DNA of 64,000 nucleotides from CBFHWU01 sp965659665. Lineage in GTDB: Bacteria; Bacteroidota; Bacteroidia; Flavobacteriales; Flavobacteriaceae. Location of the stretch: positions 1-64,000 of the forward strand of contig CBFHWU010000015.1 of NCBI GenBank assembly GCA_965659665.1, written 5' to 3'. Positions within the stretch are counted from its first letter, which is position 1. Each line of letters opens with the position of its first letter. Below the pieces are notes generated by a model. The model had not been told where the DNA came from. It did not search any database and was given only the letters and a program-made list of their open reading frames with translations. Position numbers and translations under genes: made by a program. Of this stretch, positions 33,662-42,501 are shown piece after piece.

Positions 33662-36160
33662 TTAAAAAGGATAATTTATACCAATTGTAAAGTTTGCTTC
33701 GTTAAAATTAAAATCAGTCCACCATCGGTTTGATTTAGGTAATGCAGGATTGTGGGCTTTAAAGCCCGTATCGAAGCGAAATATAAATAATCCGAAATCA
33801 TAACGCAACCCAAACCCCATTCCTACAGCTAGTTCCTCTAAATCAGAAAGGTGATCAAAACGTTGGTCAGGATCATTGACATCGTCAGCAATATTCCAGA
33901 TATTTCCTGCATCAACAAATAAAGCTCCCTTTAAGGGCCCGATGAGCCCAAAACGATATTCGAGACTAAAAGCTAATTTTAAATTTGCTTCATTAAATTC
34001 ATTGGACGAATTACTGCTACCAGGCCCTAATCGATATACTTCCCATGCTCTATTATCATTAGCTCCTCCCGAAAAATAAGAGCGATTAAAGGGGATACTA
34101 TTGGAATTACCTACAGGTAAAGCTACCCCCATAAATGTTCGACTTGCCAGTACACCGCCTAATATCGACCAATGTTTTATGTAATCAATTTCGCTTTTCA
34201 GGTACTGAGAATAGGGTAATTCAAACAATATTTTTTTTCCATCTTTTAGTTTAAGGGTTAATGGATTTGAGAAAAACTCAATCAGATTGCCTACAGCTTC
34301 GATCTTAAAACGAAATTGTGAAAAACTATCATCAAAAAAACTGGTCCTTGTATTGCGGCTGTAAGAAAAACTTGATCCTATTATAAGATTGTTTTGAGTG
34401 AGTCGCCGTTTTCTCTCTTGAATACGTTGTACAGTAACAAAATCGCTGTCTTCAAGATTTAAGGAGGAACCACCACTCAAAATGTAGTTGATAAAAGAAT
34501 TCGCCCCTTCAGGAATAATTAGGCGACCATTTTCAAAATATTCTGGACGTGTATTGATTTTTGAAGCAATTGTGTTCAAGTCTTCAAAAGTATTTTGATA
34601 GACGTTAAAATAATTGGTAATATTTCGATTATTTACTAACTCAAAGTCAATGAGTTTAAAGCCGTATTTCTTTAAGGGCGTTGGTTTCCATAAATACTCT
34701 AAGTTAATGGTAAAATTTTGCTTGTCTAATCCAATATTGTTTTGCAATGATGTACCAAGATTAAAAGATGTAGAAGGGTCCATTTTATTTGGAATAATTT
34801 TTTCAGTTTTGATCGGAAAAAATATTCTTGGAAATCGTATACCAACATCCATTCCAATTTCTGAGATAATCAAGTCTGCAGATCGACCTATTGACCCTCT
34901 TGTGCCTATTTCGAGAATTTCGGCTCCGCGAAATACATTTAATATTCCCAATGAACTGTTAAAAGCAACACCGCTATCAAGAATATTAGATTGTGTAAGA
35001 TCCAATCCAAATCCTAAAGAAAAACGTTCTTTTGGCGTCAAGAAAATATGAGCATCCAAAGAGTTGGTTTCATCGGATGAATAATCAACATTTAGACGAG
35101 GATAATCAAAACTTTGAAGCCTGGTAAACTGTCTTAAAGTTGCTGAACGATCTTGATCTCGAAATAAATCATTAGGCCTTTGAACAATAGCATTAGCAAT
35201 CACTTTGGGCCTGTATTTTAGCTTACCTTTTGAATAAAAATGAATACCGTCATATTCGGTATGGTTGGTATAGTTCTCTTTTTCTGTATCAATAAAAACG
35301 TTTATTTTTTTAAATTTATAGGTTGTATACGGCTTGTAGATAATCCCATCTTCTGAATTCTCTCTAAAATCGCTAATTTCGAGTTTAACAGGTAAAACAT
35401 AATCTAGACCAGTAGTATCCCAGGCTACTTCAAAATTAATGGAATTTAGTTGAAAGTCGAATACTCCGGCATTTCTAAAGTTGTTATATAACCGGTTTCT
35501 TTCTTTTTCAAAATCAAGGGTGTTAAACTGATTTCCTCTCTTTAGGACAGCATTATTTTTTGAGGCAAAATAAAGAGAGTCAATAGCTGGACTGGCAATA
35601 TTGACTGAGATAGTGTCTAAGTAGTACGGCAATCCTAAGGTAGTGGAATAGATAACCTCGGCATATCCTTTTTTGTCTAAAGATTTTTTTTCGAAATTCA
35701 CTTTTGATTTAAAATATCCTTTGTTTTTTAAGTATGAATTTAATTTTTGAGAAGTTAATTCCATTTGAAAACTATCGACCAAACTTGGGGCTTCACCAAC
35801 AGATTTTTTCCATTTTTGGAAGCCCATAATATAATCACGCATTTGATAAATTTGTTTTTTTGACCACAATTTTCGCATCTTTTCCAAACGCTTAGGTTTC
35901 CGATGAAGCCATGACACAAAAGCAGTGTCAGCATCCGATCGTGCACTTTGGTGAATCATCAAGGCAAGAGGAATTCCTAAAAAACGTTTGTTAGGTTTCT
36001 GACGAATGATACTTTTTATGGAATCATTGTTGGTTTTGATTCCATCAACAACAAGAGTGTTACGCAACAAAAGTTCTTGTTGAGGTTCAAGCTTATTTGT
36101 AACGCTGCATCCTGTGAGCCATGTACAAATCCCAATGAATAATCTTATTTTTGAATTCAC
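33662..36160 (-). CDS. BamA/TamA-family outer-membrane assembly protein, lipoprotein (TamL-like)
   Basis: 832 residues. The N-terminus has a lipobox (TWLTGC, Cys19), which in BamA-superfamily proteins is characteristic of the Bacteroidota TamL group. The N-terminal third contains POTRA-like segments (for example KLNSYLKNKGYFKSKVNFE and NRLYNNFRNAGVFDFQLNS). The C-terminal half is a 16-strand surface-antigen (D15) barrel with FFSGGANDNRAWEVYRLGP (the VRGF-like loop), GLIGPLKGALFVDAGNIWN and VGMGFGLRYDFG. It ends TIGINYPF with an aromatic last residue, as usual for a barrel. A TamB partner gene is not adjacent; fbaA lies downstream instead. It is divergent from an RNA methyltransferase gene. 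Confidence 0.88.
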   Translation of the reverse strand: MNSKIRLFIGICTWLTGCSVTNKLEPQQELLLRNTLVVDGIKTNNDSIKSIIRQKPNKRFLGIPLALMIHQSARSDADTAFVSWLHRKPKRLEKMRKLWSKKQIYQMRDYIMGFQKWKKSVGEAPSLVDSFQMELTSQKLNSYLKNKGYFKSKVNFEKKSLDKKGYAEVIYSTTLGLPYYLDTISVNIASPAIDSLYFASKNNAVLKRGNQFNTLDFEKERNRLYNNFRNAGVFDFQLNSINFEVAWDTTGLDYVLPVKLEISDFRENSEDGIIYKPYTTYKFKKINVFIDTEKENYTNHTEYDGIHFYSKGKLKYRPKVIANAIVQRPNDLFRDQDRSATLRQFTRLQSFDYPRLNVDYSSDETNSLDAHIFLTPKERFSLGFGLDLTQSNILDSGVAFNSSLGILNVFRGAEILEIGTRGSIGRSADLIISEIGMDVGIRFPRIFFPIKTEKIIPNKMDPSTSFNLGTSLQNNIGLDKQNFTINLEYLWKPTPLKKYGFKLIDFELVNNRNITNYFNVYQNTFEDLNTIASKINTRPEYFENGRLIIPEGANSFINYILSGGSSLNLEDSDFVTVQRIQERKRRLTQNNLIIGSSFSYSRNTRTSFFDDSFSQFRFKIEAVGNLIEFFSNPLTLKLKDGKKILFELPYSQYLKSEIDYIKHWSILGGVLASRTFMGVALPVGNSNSIPFNRSYFSGGANDNRAWEVYRLGPGSSNSSNEFNEANLKLAFSLEYRFGLIGPLKGALFVDAGNIWNIADDVNDPDQRFDHLSDLEELAVGMGFGLRYDFGLFIFRFDTGFKAHNPALPKSNRWWTDFNFNEANFTIGINYPF

Positions 36161-36177
36161 AATGGAGGTAAAATACC

Positions 36178-36185
36178 CAAAAATA
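36178..36185 (-). promoter_or_regulatory. -7 promoter element (TATTTTTG) for the TamL-like gene
   Basis: TATTTTTG on the minus strand, 17 bases before the ATG at 36160, within the 35-base divergent gap. Confidence 0.4.
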
Positions 36186-36195
36186 CATTATTTAC

Positions 36196-36921
36196 ATGGT
36201 TAGCAAAAACAAAGTTAAAAGCATTCGCCAGTTGCAACAAAAAAAATACAGGGCTATTTATGGAAATTTTGTGGTGGAGGGGATCAAGGGAATTCAAGAA
36301 TTTTTGCATGCAGGGTTTCAATGTGATGAATTATTTACAGTAGATAAAAACATGTTTTTGAACGAAGATGCTCAAGTGGTAGATATTCAAACTCTCTCAA
36401 AGATGAGTAGCTTACAATCTCCAGCTGATTCTTTAGCGGTTTTTCGGATCCCCAAAAAAGAAATCATTGATAAAAAAGGTCTAATTGTTGCTTTGGATGC
36501 TATTCGAGATCCTGGAAATTTAGGAACAATAATCAGGTTATGCGATTGGTTTTCAGTTAAACATATTATTTGTTCTCTGGATACGGTCGATTGTTACAAT
36601 CCAAAAGTGATTCGAGCTACTGTAGGGTCATTAGCGCGGGTAAATGTTCATTATAGGCTACTAAACGATTTTTTAGTACAAACTTCATTGCCCGTTTATG
36701 GGGCAACTACGACTGGAAAGTCAATATACACCACCTCCGTTCACCCTTCATCTGTTCTTGTTTTGGGAAACGAAGGACAAGGAATTTCAACTAAAATAAA
36801 AAAAATATTGGATCATGAGATTTCAATACCCTCGTACGAAAACGGAAAAACAGAAAGTTTGAATGTTGCCATGGCCGCGGGAATTTTAATAGGAGAAATA
36901 AAACGAACTATTGAAAAATAA
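36196..36921 (+). CDS. TrmH/SpoU-family RNA 2'-O-methyltransferase
   Basis: 241 residues. An N-terminal substrate-binding region (QLQQKKYRAIYGNFVVEGIK) precedes a SPOUT knot domain with its three motifs: VALDAIRDPGNLGTIIRLCDWF (motif 1, read from about residue 92), VLVLGNEGQGIS (motif 2) and SIPSYENGKTESLNVAMAAGIL (motif 3, around residue 210). It is likely to methylate a ribose in 23S rRNA or tRNA; the exact site cannot be read. It is divergent from the TamL-like gene and overlaps convergent porT by 14 bases. Confidence 0.9.
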   Translation: MVSKNKVKSIRQLQQKKYRAIYGNFVVEGIKGIQEFLHAGFQCDELFTVDKNMFLNEDAQVVDIQTLSKMSSLQSPADSLAVFRIPKKEIIDKKGLIVALDAIRDPGNLGTIIRLCDWFSVKHIICSLDTVDCYNPKVIRATVGSLARVNVHYRLLNDFLVQTSLPVYGATTTGKSIYTTSVHPSSVLVLGNEGQGISTKIKKILDHEISIPSYENGKTESLNVAMAAGILIGEIKRTIEK

Positions 36922-37621
36922 AGTTCAAGAAAAATCCTTGGGTCTTTATTTTGGTTAAGTTATCGGTCCACACACTTGGGTTTCCTGCAAGTGGATTGTC
37001 AGGGACTAACTCGTCTGAAAAGCCAAGTATTCCACGTAATGCAACAGTGAATTTAAAATAAGGGAGATATATTTCTGTTCCCACACCAACTTCTATTGCA
37101 TTCATTTCAGACTTTACTCTAAATGTACCACTGCGATTATCTTCGATACTATTTTCGTTACCCGACAAATTGATCGAGTAGGAAAGACCTGCAGTAATAT
37201 AAGGCCTTACATTACGTAAACGCTTAGTACTTAACTTAACCATCAAAGGAAATCGTATGTAAGTTGATCTTACTTGTCTTATAAGGTCAGTCGGGGAGGA
37301 GGTTAATGGGTCGAGCGGAAAGTTTAAATCTCTTTGGGTAACAAACATCCCAGGCTCAAAACGCAAGTTTAAATATTCCATGATTTTGTAATCTCCGATT
37401 AATCCTACATTAAAACCAAGTTGCGGATCTATGAAGATTTGTTTTTGCGGAATTTGTTTGTATTCTATCCCGTAACTCACTAAATTAAACCCGAGATAGT
37501 ACCCAAAATTTATTTTTTTCTTGTCAAAAACGCGAAGGTTTTCAGGACGTTTATCTATTTGACCGAAACCCGATGTGTTTCCAAACATTAAAATAAAAAT
37601 TAACCCTAAAATAATTCGCAT
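36908..37621 (-). CDS. porT: Type IX secretion / gliding protein PorT (SprT)
   Basis: 237 residues. Signal peptide (MRIILGLIFILMFGNTSGFGQ) and then an eight-stranded outer-membrane barrel of the PorT family: INFGYYLGFNLVSYGIEYK, PQLGFNVGLIGDYKIMEYL, YIRFPLMVKLSTKRLRNVRPYITAGLSY and VGVGTEIYLPYFKF. PorT is needed for T9SS function and, in gliders, motility. Placement directly after ubiE, 7 bases away, is conserved in flavobacteria as I recall it. It should act on substrates such as the DUF1501 protein in this window. Confidence 0.8.
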   Translation of the reverse strand: MRIILGLIFILMFGNTSGFGQIDKRPENLRVFDKKKINFGYYLGFNLVSYGIEYKQIPQKQIFIDPQLGFNVGLIGDYKIMEYLNLRFEPGMFVTQRDLNFPLDPLTSSPTDLIRQVRSTYIRFPLMVKLSTKRLRNVRPYITAGLSYSINLSGNENSIEDNRSGTFRVKSEMNAIEVGVGTEIYLPYFKFTVALRGILGFSDELVPDNPLAGNPSVWTDNLTKIKTQGFFLNFIFQ

Positions 37622-37628
37622 ACCATGA

Positions 37629-38360
37629 TTATTTTTGTGCTTTGTAAATTGTAACTACCCCCATTGTTTGTGGAAAATATTCTACTAGTGTAAACCCATT
37701 TTTTTTCAAAATATTGCAAAGTTGTTTACCATAAGGAAAAGCAGCCGCTGAATCGGAGAGATATTGATAAGCACTTTTATCCTTAGAAAACAAACGTCCC
37801 AAAGTAGCTAATATGTATTTACTGTAAATAAAATAACCTAGTTTGAAAGGAGTTTTTTCAGGAACAGAAGTTTCCAAAATAAATAAACTCCCTCCTTTTT
37901 TAAGAACCCGTAAGAGCTCTTTCAATCCTTTATCTAAGTTATCGAAGTTTCTAACACCAAAAGCTACTGTAATACTATCAAAGGATTGGTTTTCGAAGGT
38001 CAAATTTTCGGCATCTCCAACAATCATTTTAATTCGATTTTCTAGGGATAATTTTTTAATTTTTTCAATACCAACAGACAGCATGTTAGGAGAAATATCA
38101 AGACCAATTATTTCTGCTTGAGGAGTTTTTGATAGCGCAATTGCCAAATCACCTGTTCCAGTAGCAATATCCAAAATTGAGGAGGGGTTAGTTTGGTTGA
38201 CCATTTTTACTAATTTTTTGCGCCAGTGTTGGTCGATCCCTAATGAAATTACACGATTCATCCCATCGTATTTACTCGCAATAGTATTGAACATGTTAGT
38301 GACTTGTTCTTTTTTTGTTTGGGTTGAAATTTGATAGGGAGTAACTTCTTTTTTATTCAT
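37629..38360 (-). CDS. ubiE: Demethylmenaquinone methyltransferase
   Basis: 243 residues. The last step of menaquinone synthesis; in Bacteroidota menaquinone is the sole quinone, so this is menG/ubiE. Blocks: MFNTIASKYDGMNRVISLGID, HWRKKLVKM, ILDIATGTGDLAIAL (SAM motif I), AEIIGLDISPNML and DSITVAFGVRNFDNL. It shares a transcript with porT and feeds quinone to the Nqr complex encoded later in this window. A -7 element lies 13 bases upstream. Confidence 0.95.
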   Translation of the reverse strand: MNKKEVTPYQISTQTKKEQVTNMFNTIASKYDGMNRVISLGIDQHWRKKLVKMVNQTNPSSILDIATGTGDLAIALSKTPQAEIIGLDISPNMLSVGIEKIKKLSLENRIKMIVGDAENLTFENQSFDSITVAFGVRNFDNLDKGLKELLRVLKKGGSLFILETSVPEKTPFKLGYFIYSKYILATLGRLFSKDKSAYQYLSDSAAAFPYGKQLCNILKKNGFTLVEYFPQTMGVVTIYKAQK

Positions 38361-38373
38361 GCATAATTTTTAT

Positions 38374-38381
38374 CAAATATA
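38374..38381 (-). promoter_or_regulatory. -7 promoter element (TATATTTG) for ubiE-porT
   Basis: The minus strand reads TATATTTG 13 bases before the ubiE ATG. Its divergent counterpart for trkA lies 52 bases away at 38434-38441. Confidence 0.5.
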
Positions 38382-38433
38382 AAGATTGTATGATCAATAA
38401 AACCCATTTTCAATTTTCGATTTAAAAAACCAT

Positions 38434-38441
38434 TATATTTG
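38434..38441 (+). promoter_or_regulatory. -7 promoter element (TATATTTG) for trkA-trkH
   Basis: TATATTTG, 20 bases before the ATG at 38462. It overlaps the GTG at 38441, which excludes that codon as the trkA start. Confidence 0.6.
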
Positions 38442-38461
38442 TGTTCATATTCAATCTTTGT

Positions 38462-39811
38462 ATGAAAATTATTATAGCTGGGGCTAGTGATGTGGGTCTT
38501 CACCTGGCTAAGTTACTATCCTTTGAATCTCAAGATATTACGCTTATTGATTGTGTCAAAGAGGATTTAAATTATGCGGACAATCATTTGGATATTCGTG
38601 CAGTAAAAGGGGATCCCGCGGATTTAAGTACCCTGAAAAGAGCAAATACGGCAGAATCAGATATGCTTATTGCTGTAACACCTTTTGAAACAACTAATTT
38701 AATGACCTGCTTATTAGCTAAACAATTGGGATGCAAACGAACAATTGCTAGAGTGACCAATATCGATTTTGACGGATATAAGACTGATGTAGACTTTAAA
38801 TCACTTGGAATAGATGAATTAATTTCTCCCGAAGAATTAGCGGCTAAAGAAATTCAACTTCTTGTAAATCAATCTGCATTTAATAATAGTTACGAGTTTG
38901 AAGACGGTGCGCTCACTATGATGGGAACAACCTTGAATGCTTCCGCACCCTTTATTGGAAAAACAGTGAAAGAAGCAGCCGCATTTTTTCCTGGAGTACA
39001 TTTTATGCCAATTGCGATTAAAAGAGTTGCCACGAGTACGACGCTAATTCCAAGAGGTGATACAACGTTTTGTGAAGGAGATCAAATTTATTTTACCACT
39101 TTACCTGAAGGAGTATCCGAATTGTACAAACTTACGGGATTTGTGAAAAAAGATATTGAAAATGTAATGATTTTAGGTGGAGGACGGATAGGTTCTAAAA
39201 CCGCCGAAGAACTATGCGCTCGGGGAATTCGAGTTAAATTGATTGAGCTCGATAAGGAAAAGGCGGTTCAATTAGCTGATCACCTTACCGATACCATGGT
39301 GATTCATGGAGATGGTAGAAATGTAGAACTTTTAGTGGAGGAAAACATTGAAGATATGGATGCTTTCATAAGTGTAACAGACGATTCGGAGACCAATATT
39401 ATGTCTGTGCTTATGGCCAAATCAAAAAAGGTAGGAAAAATCATTGCGTTAGTCGAAAATATGGACTACATGGAGCTTACAAAATCCATCGGTGTAGATA
39501 CGATTATCAATAAAAAACTACTGACCGCCAATACCATTTTTCGTTACATAAGAAAAGGGGAAGTGGTCGATTTGGCAAAACTAAACAACATGGATGCTGA
39601 AATTCTTGAATTTGTTGCTCAAGAAAAATCAAAAGTTATCGGAAAAAAAATTCGAGAATTAAACTTTCCTAAGTCTGCCACCATCGGGGGAGTTATCAGA
39701 AAAGGATTAGGGATTATTGCATTGGGTGATTTTGAAATTATCGCGGGGGATCGCGTTCTAGTTTGTTGCTTACCAAAATCCATTCAACGTATAGAACGAC
39801 TCTTTTTGTAA
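38462..39811 (+). CDS. trkA: Trk potassium uptake regulator TrkA
   Basis: 449 residues from the ATG at 38462 (MKIIIAGASDVGLHLAKLL); an upstream GTG lies within the promoter. It has two RCK_N domains, the second starting at about residue 228 (ENVMILGGGRIGSKTAEEL), each followed by an RCK_C domain. NAD(H)/ATP-binding glycine motifs GASDVG and GGGRIG are clear. It gates the TrkH channel on the cytoplasmic face. Its stop overlaps the trkH start by one base (TAATG), which gives coupled translation. Confidence 0.94.
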   Translation: MKIIIAGASDVGLHLAKLLSFESQDITLIDCVKEDLNYADNHLDIRAVKGDPADLSTLKRANTAESDMLIAVTPFETTNLMTCLLAKQLGCKRTIARVTNIDFDGYKTDVDFKSLGIDELISPEELAAKEIQLLVNQSAFNNSYEFEDGALTMMGTTLNASAPFIGKTVKEAAAFFPGVHFMPIAIKRVATSTTLIPRGDTTFCEGDQIYFTTLPEGVSELYKLTGFVKKDIENVMILGGGRIGSKTAEELCARGIRVKLIELDKEKAVQLADHLTDTMVIHGDGRNVELLVEENIEDMDAFISVTDDSETNIMSVLMAKSKKVGKIIALVENMDYMELTKSIGVDTIINKKLLTANTIFRYIRKGEVVDLAKLNNMDAEILEFVAQEKSKVIGKKIRELNFPKSATIGGVIRKGLGIIALGDFEIIAGDRVLVCCLPKSIQRIERLFL

Positions 39812-41307
39812 TGAAACGATTTAATACCAAAACCATCATTCACATTATGGGTATACTGTTACTTTTTAATGGTAGTGCTATGGGAGTGGTTACAATGGTA
39901 AGTTACTTTTTTAATGATGGGGCTTTGAGGGGACTTTTGCTGTCTACGATAATTACGCTGGCGACGAGTTTAACTTTTTTATTGACCACAAAATCATACC
40001 CCAAAGTTATCCGAAAAAGAGAGGGATATATAGTGGTTGTTTTGGGTTGGCTTATCATGGTTGTTTTTGGCACTCTCCCTTATCTTTTGACTAGTGCTAT
40101 TGCTGACATCACCAATGCTTTTTTTGAGACAATGTCTGGCTTTACAACTACCGGAGCTACGATTTTAAATGATATTGAGGGTCTACCAAAAAGTATTATT
40201 CTTTGGCGATCAATTACCCATTGGATGGGAGGTATGGGAATCATTGTTTTAGCGATTGCGATTTTACCGTTATTGGGTATTGGGGGAATGCAATTGTTTA
40301 CTGCCGAAGCCCCTGGATTAGGTGGAGATAAACTGCATCCAAGAATTAGTGATACTGCCAAGCGATTATGGCTCATTTATGTAGGTCTTACCCTTTTAGA
40401 AAGTTTATTATTACTGCTTGCAGGGATGTCCTTATTTGATGCGGTCAATCATGCGATGAGTACAATGGCATCGGGAGGATTTTCTACCAAAAATGCCAGC
40501 CTTGCGCATTGGAATTCCAATCCCTTTATACAGTATATCATTATTTTGTTTATGTTTTTGGCTGGAACCAATTTTGTCTTAATTTATTTTTGTTTAAAAG
40601 GAAAATTTAAAAAACTTTTTTTTGACAATGAGTTTAGATGGTACTTTACTTTCGTAGTATCATTCGCATTAATTTGTAGTATTACCTTGTTCTTTTCAGT
40701 TGATTTACCCCAAATAACAGGCAATCATCCTCAAGTGTTTGGTAAATTCGAAAGTAGTATCCGACATTCGATATTTCAGGTGGTAGCCGTCATTACTACA
40801 ACAGGTTTTGTAACTTCTGATTTTACGGCTTGGACTCCTTTTATAACAATGTTATTTTTTGGTATCATGTTTTTAGGAGGATCTTCGGGCTCGACATCTG
40901 GAGGAATGAAAGTGTTGCGTCATTTGATTATGATCAAAAATGGTTTTCTGGAGTTTAAAAGAGTCTTGCATCCCAACGCAATATTGTCGTTACGATTTAA
41001 TAATGTAACCCTTGAAGATTCGGTGGTTTATAAGGTACTTGCCTTTTTTATTTTATATATGATTACTTTTATTATTGGTGCGGGTGTTCTAAGTTTATTC
41101 GGATTAGACTTCATCAGTGCTATTGGCGGCTCTGTTTCTTCCTTATCAAACGTAGGACCTGCTTTAGGAAGTATAGGTCCTAGTCATAATTTTTTTGAAT
41201 TACCTTTAGGGGCAAAGTGGTGGTGTTCGTTTCTAATGATTGTGGGTCGATTAGAATTATTTACCATTTTGATATTATTCACACCATCTTTTTGGCGAGA
41301 TCACTAA
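39811..41307 (+). CDS. trkH: Trk potassium transporter TrkH
   Basis: 498 residues from the ATG at 39811; a longer reading from 39763 lies within trkA. Four pore-loop repeats are visible, with selectivity-filter-like glycines: SGFTTTGATIL, MASGGFSTKNASL, VITTTGFVTSDF and SLSNVGPALGSIG. TM regions include HWMGGMGIIVLAIAILPLLG and FLGGSSGSTSGGMKVLR. With TrkA it forms a K+ uptake system. It is convergent with the aminotransferase gene, with interlocked stops (CTAA). Confidence 0.94.
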   Translation: MKRFNTKTIIHIMGILLLFNGSAMGVVTMVSYFFNDGALRGLLLSTIITLATSLTFLLTTKSYPKVIRKREGYIVVVLGWLIMVVFGTLPYLLTSAIADITNAFFETMSGFTTTGATILNDIEGLPKSIILWRSITHWMGGMGIIVLAIAILPLLGIGGMQLFTAEAPGLGGDKLHPRISDTAKRLWLIYVGLTLLESLLLLLAGMSLFDAVNHAMSTMASGGFSTKNASLAHWNSNPFIQYIIILFMFLAGTNFVLIYFCLKGKFKKLFFDNEFRWYFTFVVSFALICSITLFFSVDLPQITGNHPQVFGKFESSIRHSIFQVVAVITTTGFVTSDFTAWTPFITMLFFGIMFLGGSSGSTSGGMKVLRHLIMIKNGFLEFKRVLHPNAILSLRFNNVTLEDSVVYKVLAFFILYMITFIIGAGVLSLFGLDFISAIGGSVSSLSNVGPALGSIGPSHNFFELPLGAKWWCSFLMIVGRLELFTILILFTPSFWRDH

Positions 41308-42494
41308 TTACGTAGTACTTTTTTGATTCTTTTTACCGCTTCTTTTATTTCCTCAACAGATGCAGCATACGAAATACGTATGTTATTTGGTGATCCAAAA
41401 GCTTCTCCGGTTACTGTGGCTACGTGCGCATTTTCTAATAGATATAGTGCGAAATCAGAGGCATTATTTATTGTTTTGTTTCCAAAGGTTTTTCCAAAGA
41501 AAAAAGAAATATCTGGAAAAACATAAAAAGCGCCTTTTGGTTGATTTAATTTAAACCCTTCTATTTCAATGAGGAGTTCCAATATCATGGTTCTGCGTTT
41601 TGCGAACTCATCTATCATGTATTGAATTTTACTCACTGGAGCATCTAATGCTGCTATAGTTGCCCGTTGCGCAATACAGTTTGTACCACTTGTTATTTGT
41701 CCTTGCATTTTAGTACAGGCTTTTGCTATCCAAGCAGGTGCTCCGATATACCCCACACGCCACCCAGTCATGGCAAAGGCTTTAGCAACTCCATTCACCG
41801 TGATTGTTCGATCGTACATACTGGGAATTCGAGCAAAACTATAATTCCCCTCGCCATAATTAATGTGTTCGTATATTTCGTCGGATAAAACATAAATATT
41901 GGGGTATTTTTCCAAAACAGTGGCCAATGCTTTATACTCTTGTTCGGAGTAAACCGATCCACTGGGGTTATTAGGAGAATTGATAATAACCATTTTTGTT
42001 TTGGGAGTAATAGCTGCTTCTAATTGTTGAGGACTGATTTTAAAATCAGTCTTAATATCCGAATAAATTTCAATGGGATTAGCCTCTGCTAACATTACAA
42101 TAGCGGCATAACTTACCCAATATGGTGCAACTAATAATACATCATCTCCTGGGTCGACCAATACTTGAATAGTATTGGCAATAGCTTGTTTAGCTCCCGT
42201 AGAAATAACAATCTGATTGGGGGTATAATGTAGCGCATTGTCTCGTTTGAATTTACGACACACGGCTTCTTTTAAATCTGCATATCCATCAACAGGGGTA
42301 TATGAATTATAATTATCGTTAATAGCTTCAATAGCAGCCTCTTTTATGAAATCAGGCGTGTTGAAATCGGGTTCCCCTAAACTCAATCCAATAATATCTA
42401 CTCCTTTTTGTTTAAGCTCTCTGGCTTTTGCAGCCATTGTTAGTGTGGCAGAAGCAGGTAAGCTTTTAATTCGTTGTGATAATAATTCTGACAT
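41304..42494 (-). CDS. Pyridoxal phosphate aminotransferase, aspartate aminotransferase type (class I, Ib)
   Basis: 396 residues. PLP-binding signature: LSDEIYEHINYG, then TVNGVAKAFAMTGWRVGYIG with the Schiff-base Lys. Other blocks: IIGLSLGEPDFNTPDFI, NSYTPVDGYADLKEAV, ISTGAKQAI and INSPNNPSGSVYS, with RISYAAS near the end (carboxylate-binding Arg). The sequence is closest to the Bacillus/Thermus aspartate aminotransferase subgroup, which uses aspartate and sometimes prephenate. It begins 7 bases after the desaturase gene stop. Confidence 0.9.
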   Translation of the reverse strand: MSELLSQRIKSLPASATLTMAAKARELKQKGVDIIGLSLGEPDFNTPDFIKEAAIEAINDNYNSYTPVDGYADLKEAVCRKFKRDNALHYTPNQIVISTGAKQAIANTIQVLVDPGDDVLLVAPYWVSYAAIVMLAEANPIEIYSDIKTDFKISPQQLEAAITPKTKMVIINSPNNPSGSVYSEQEYKALATVLEKYPNIYVLSDEIYEHINYGEGNYSFARIPSMYDRTITVNGVAKAFAMTGWRVGYIGAPAWIAKACTKMQGQITSGTNCIAQRATIAALDAPVSKIQYMIDEFAKRRTMILELLIEIEGFKLNQPKGAFYVFPDISFFFGKTFGNKTINNASDFALYLLENAHVATVTGEAFGSPNNIRISYAASVEEIKEAVKRIKKVLRN

Positions 42495-42501
42495 AATTAA
42501 T

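Noticed and set aside
38441..38461. GTG start for trkA
   Set aside because: The codon overlaps the TATATTTG promoter element; the ATG at 38462 begins the Rossmann motif normally.
39763..39810. Longer trkH reading starting inside trkA
   Set aside because: The ATG at 39811 overlaps the trkA stop by one base, the usual coupled arrangement, and fits the family N-terminus.
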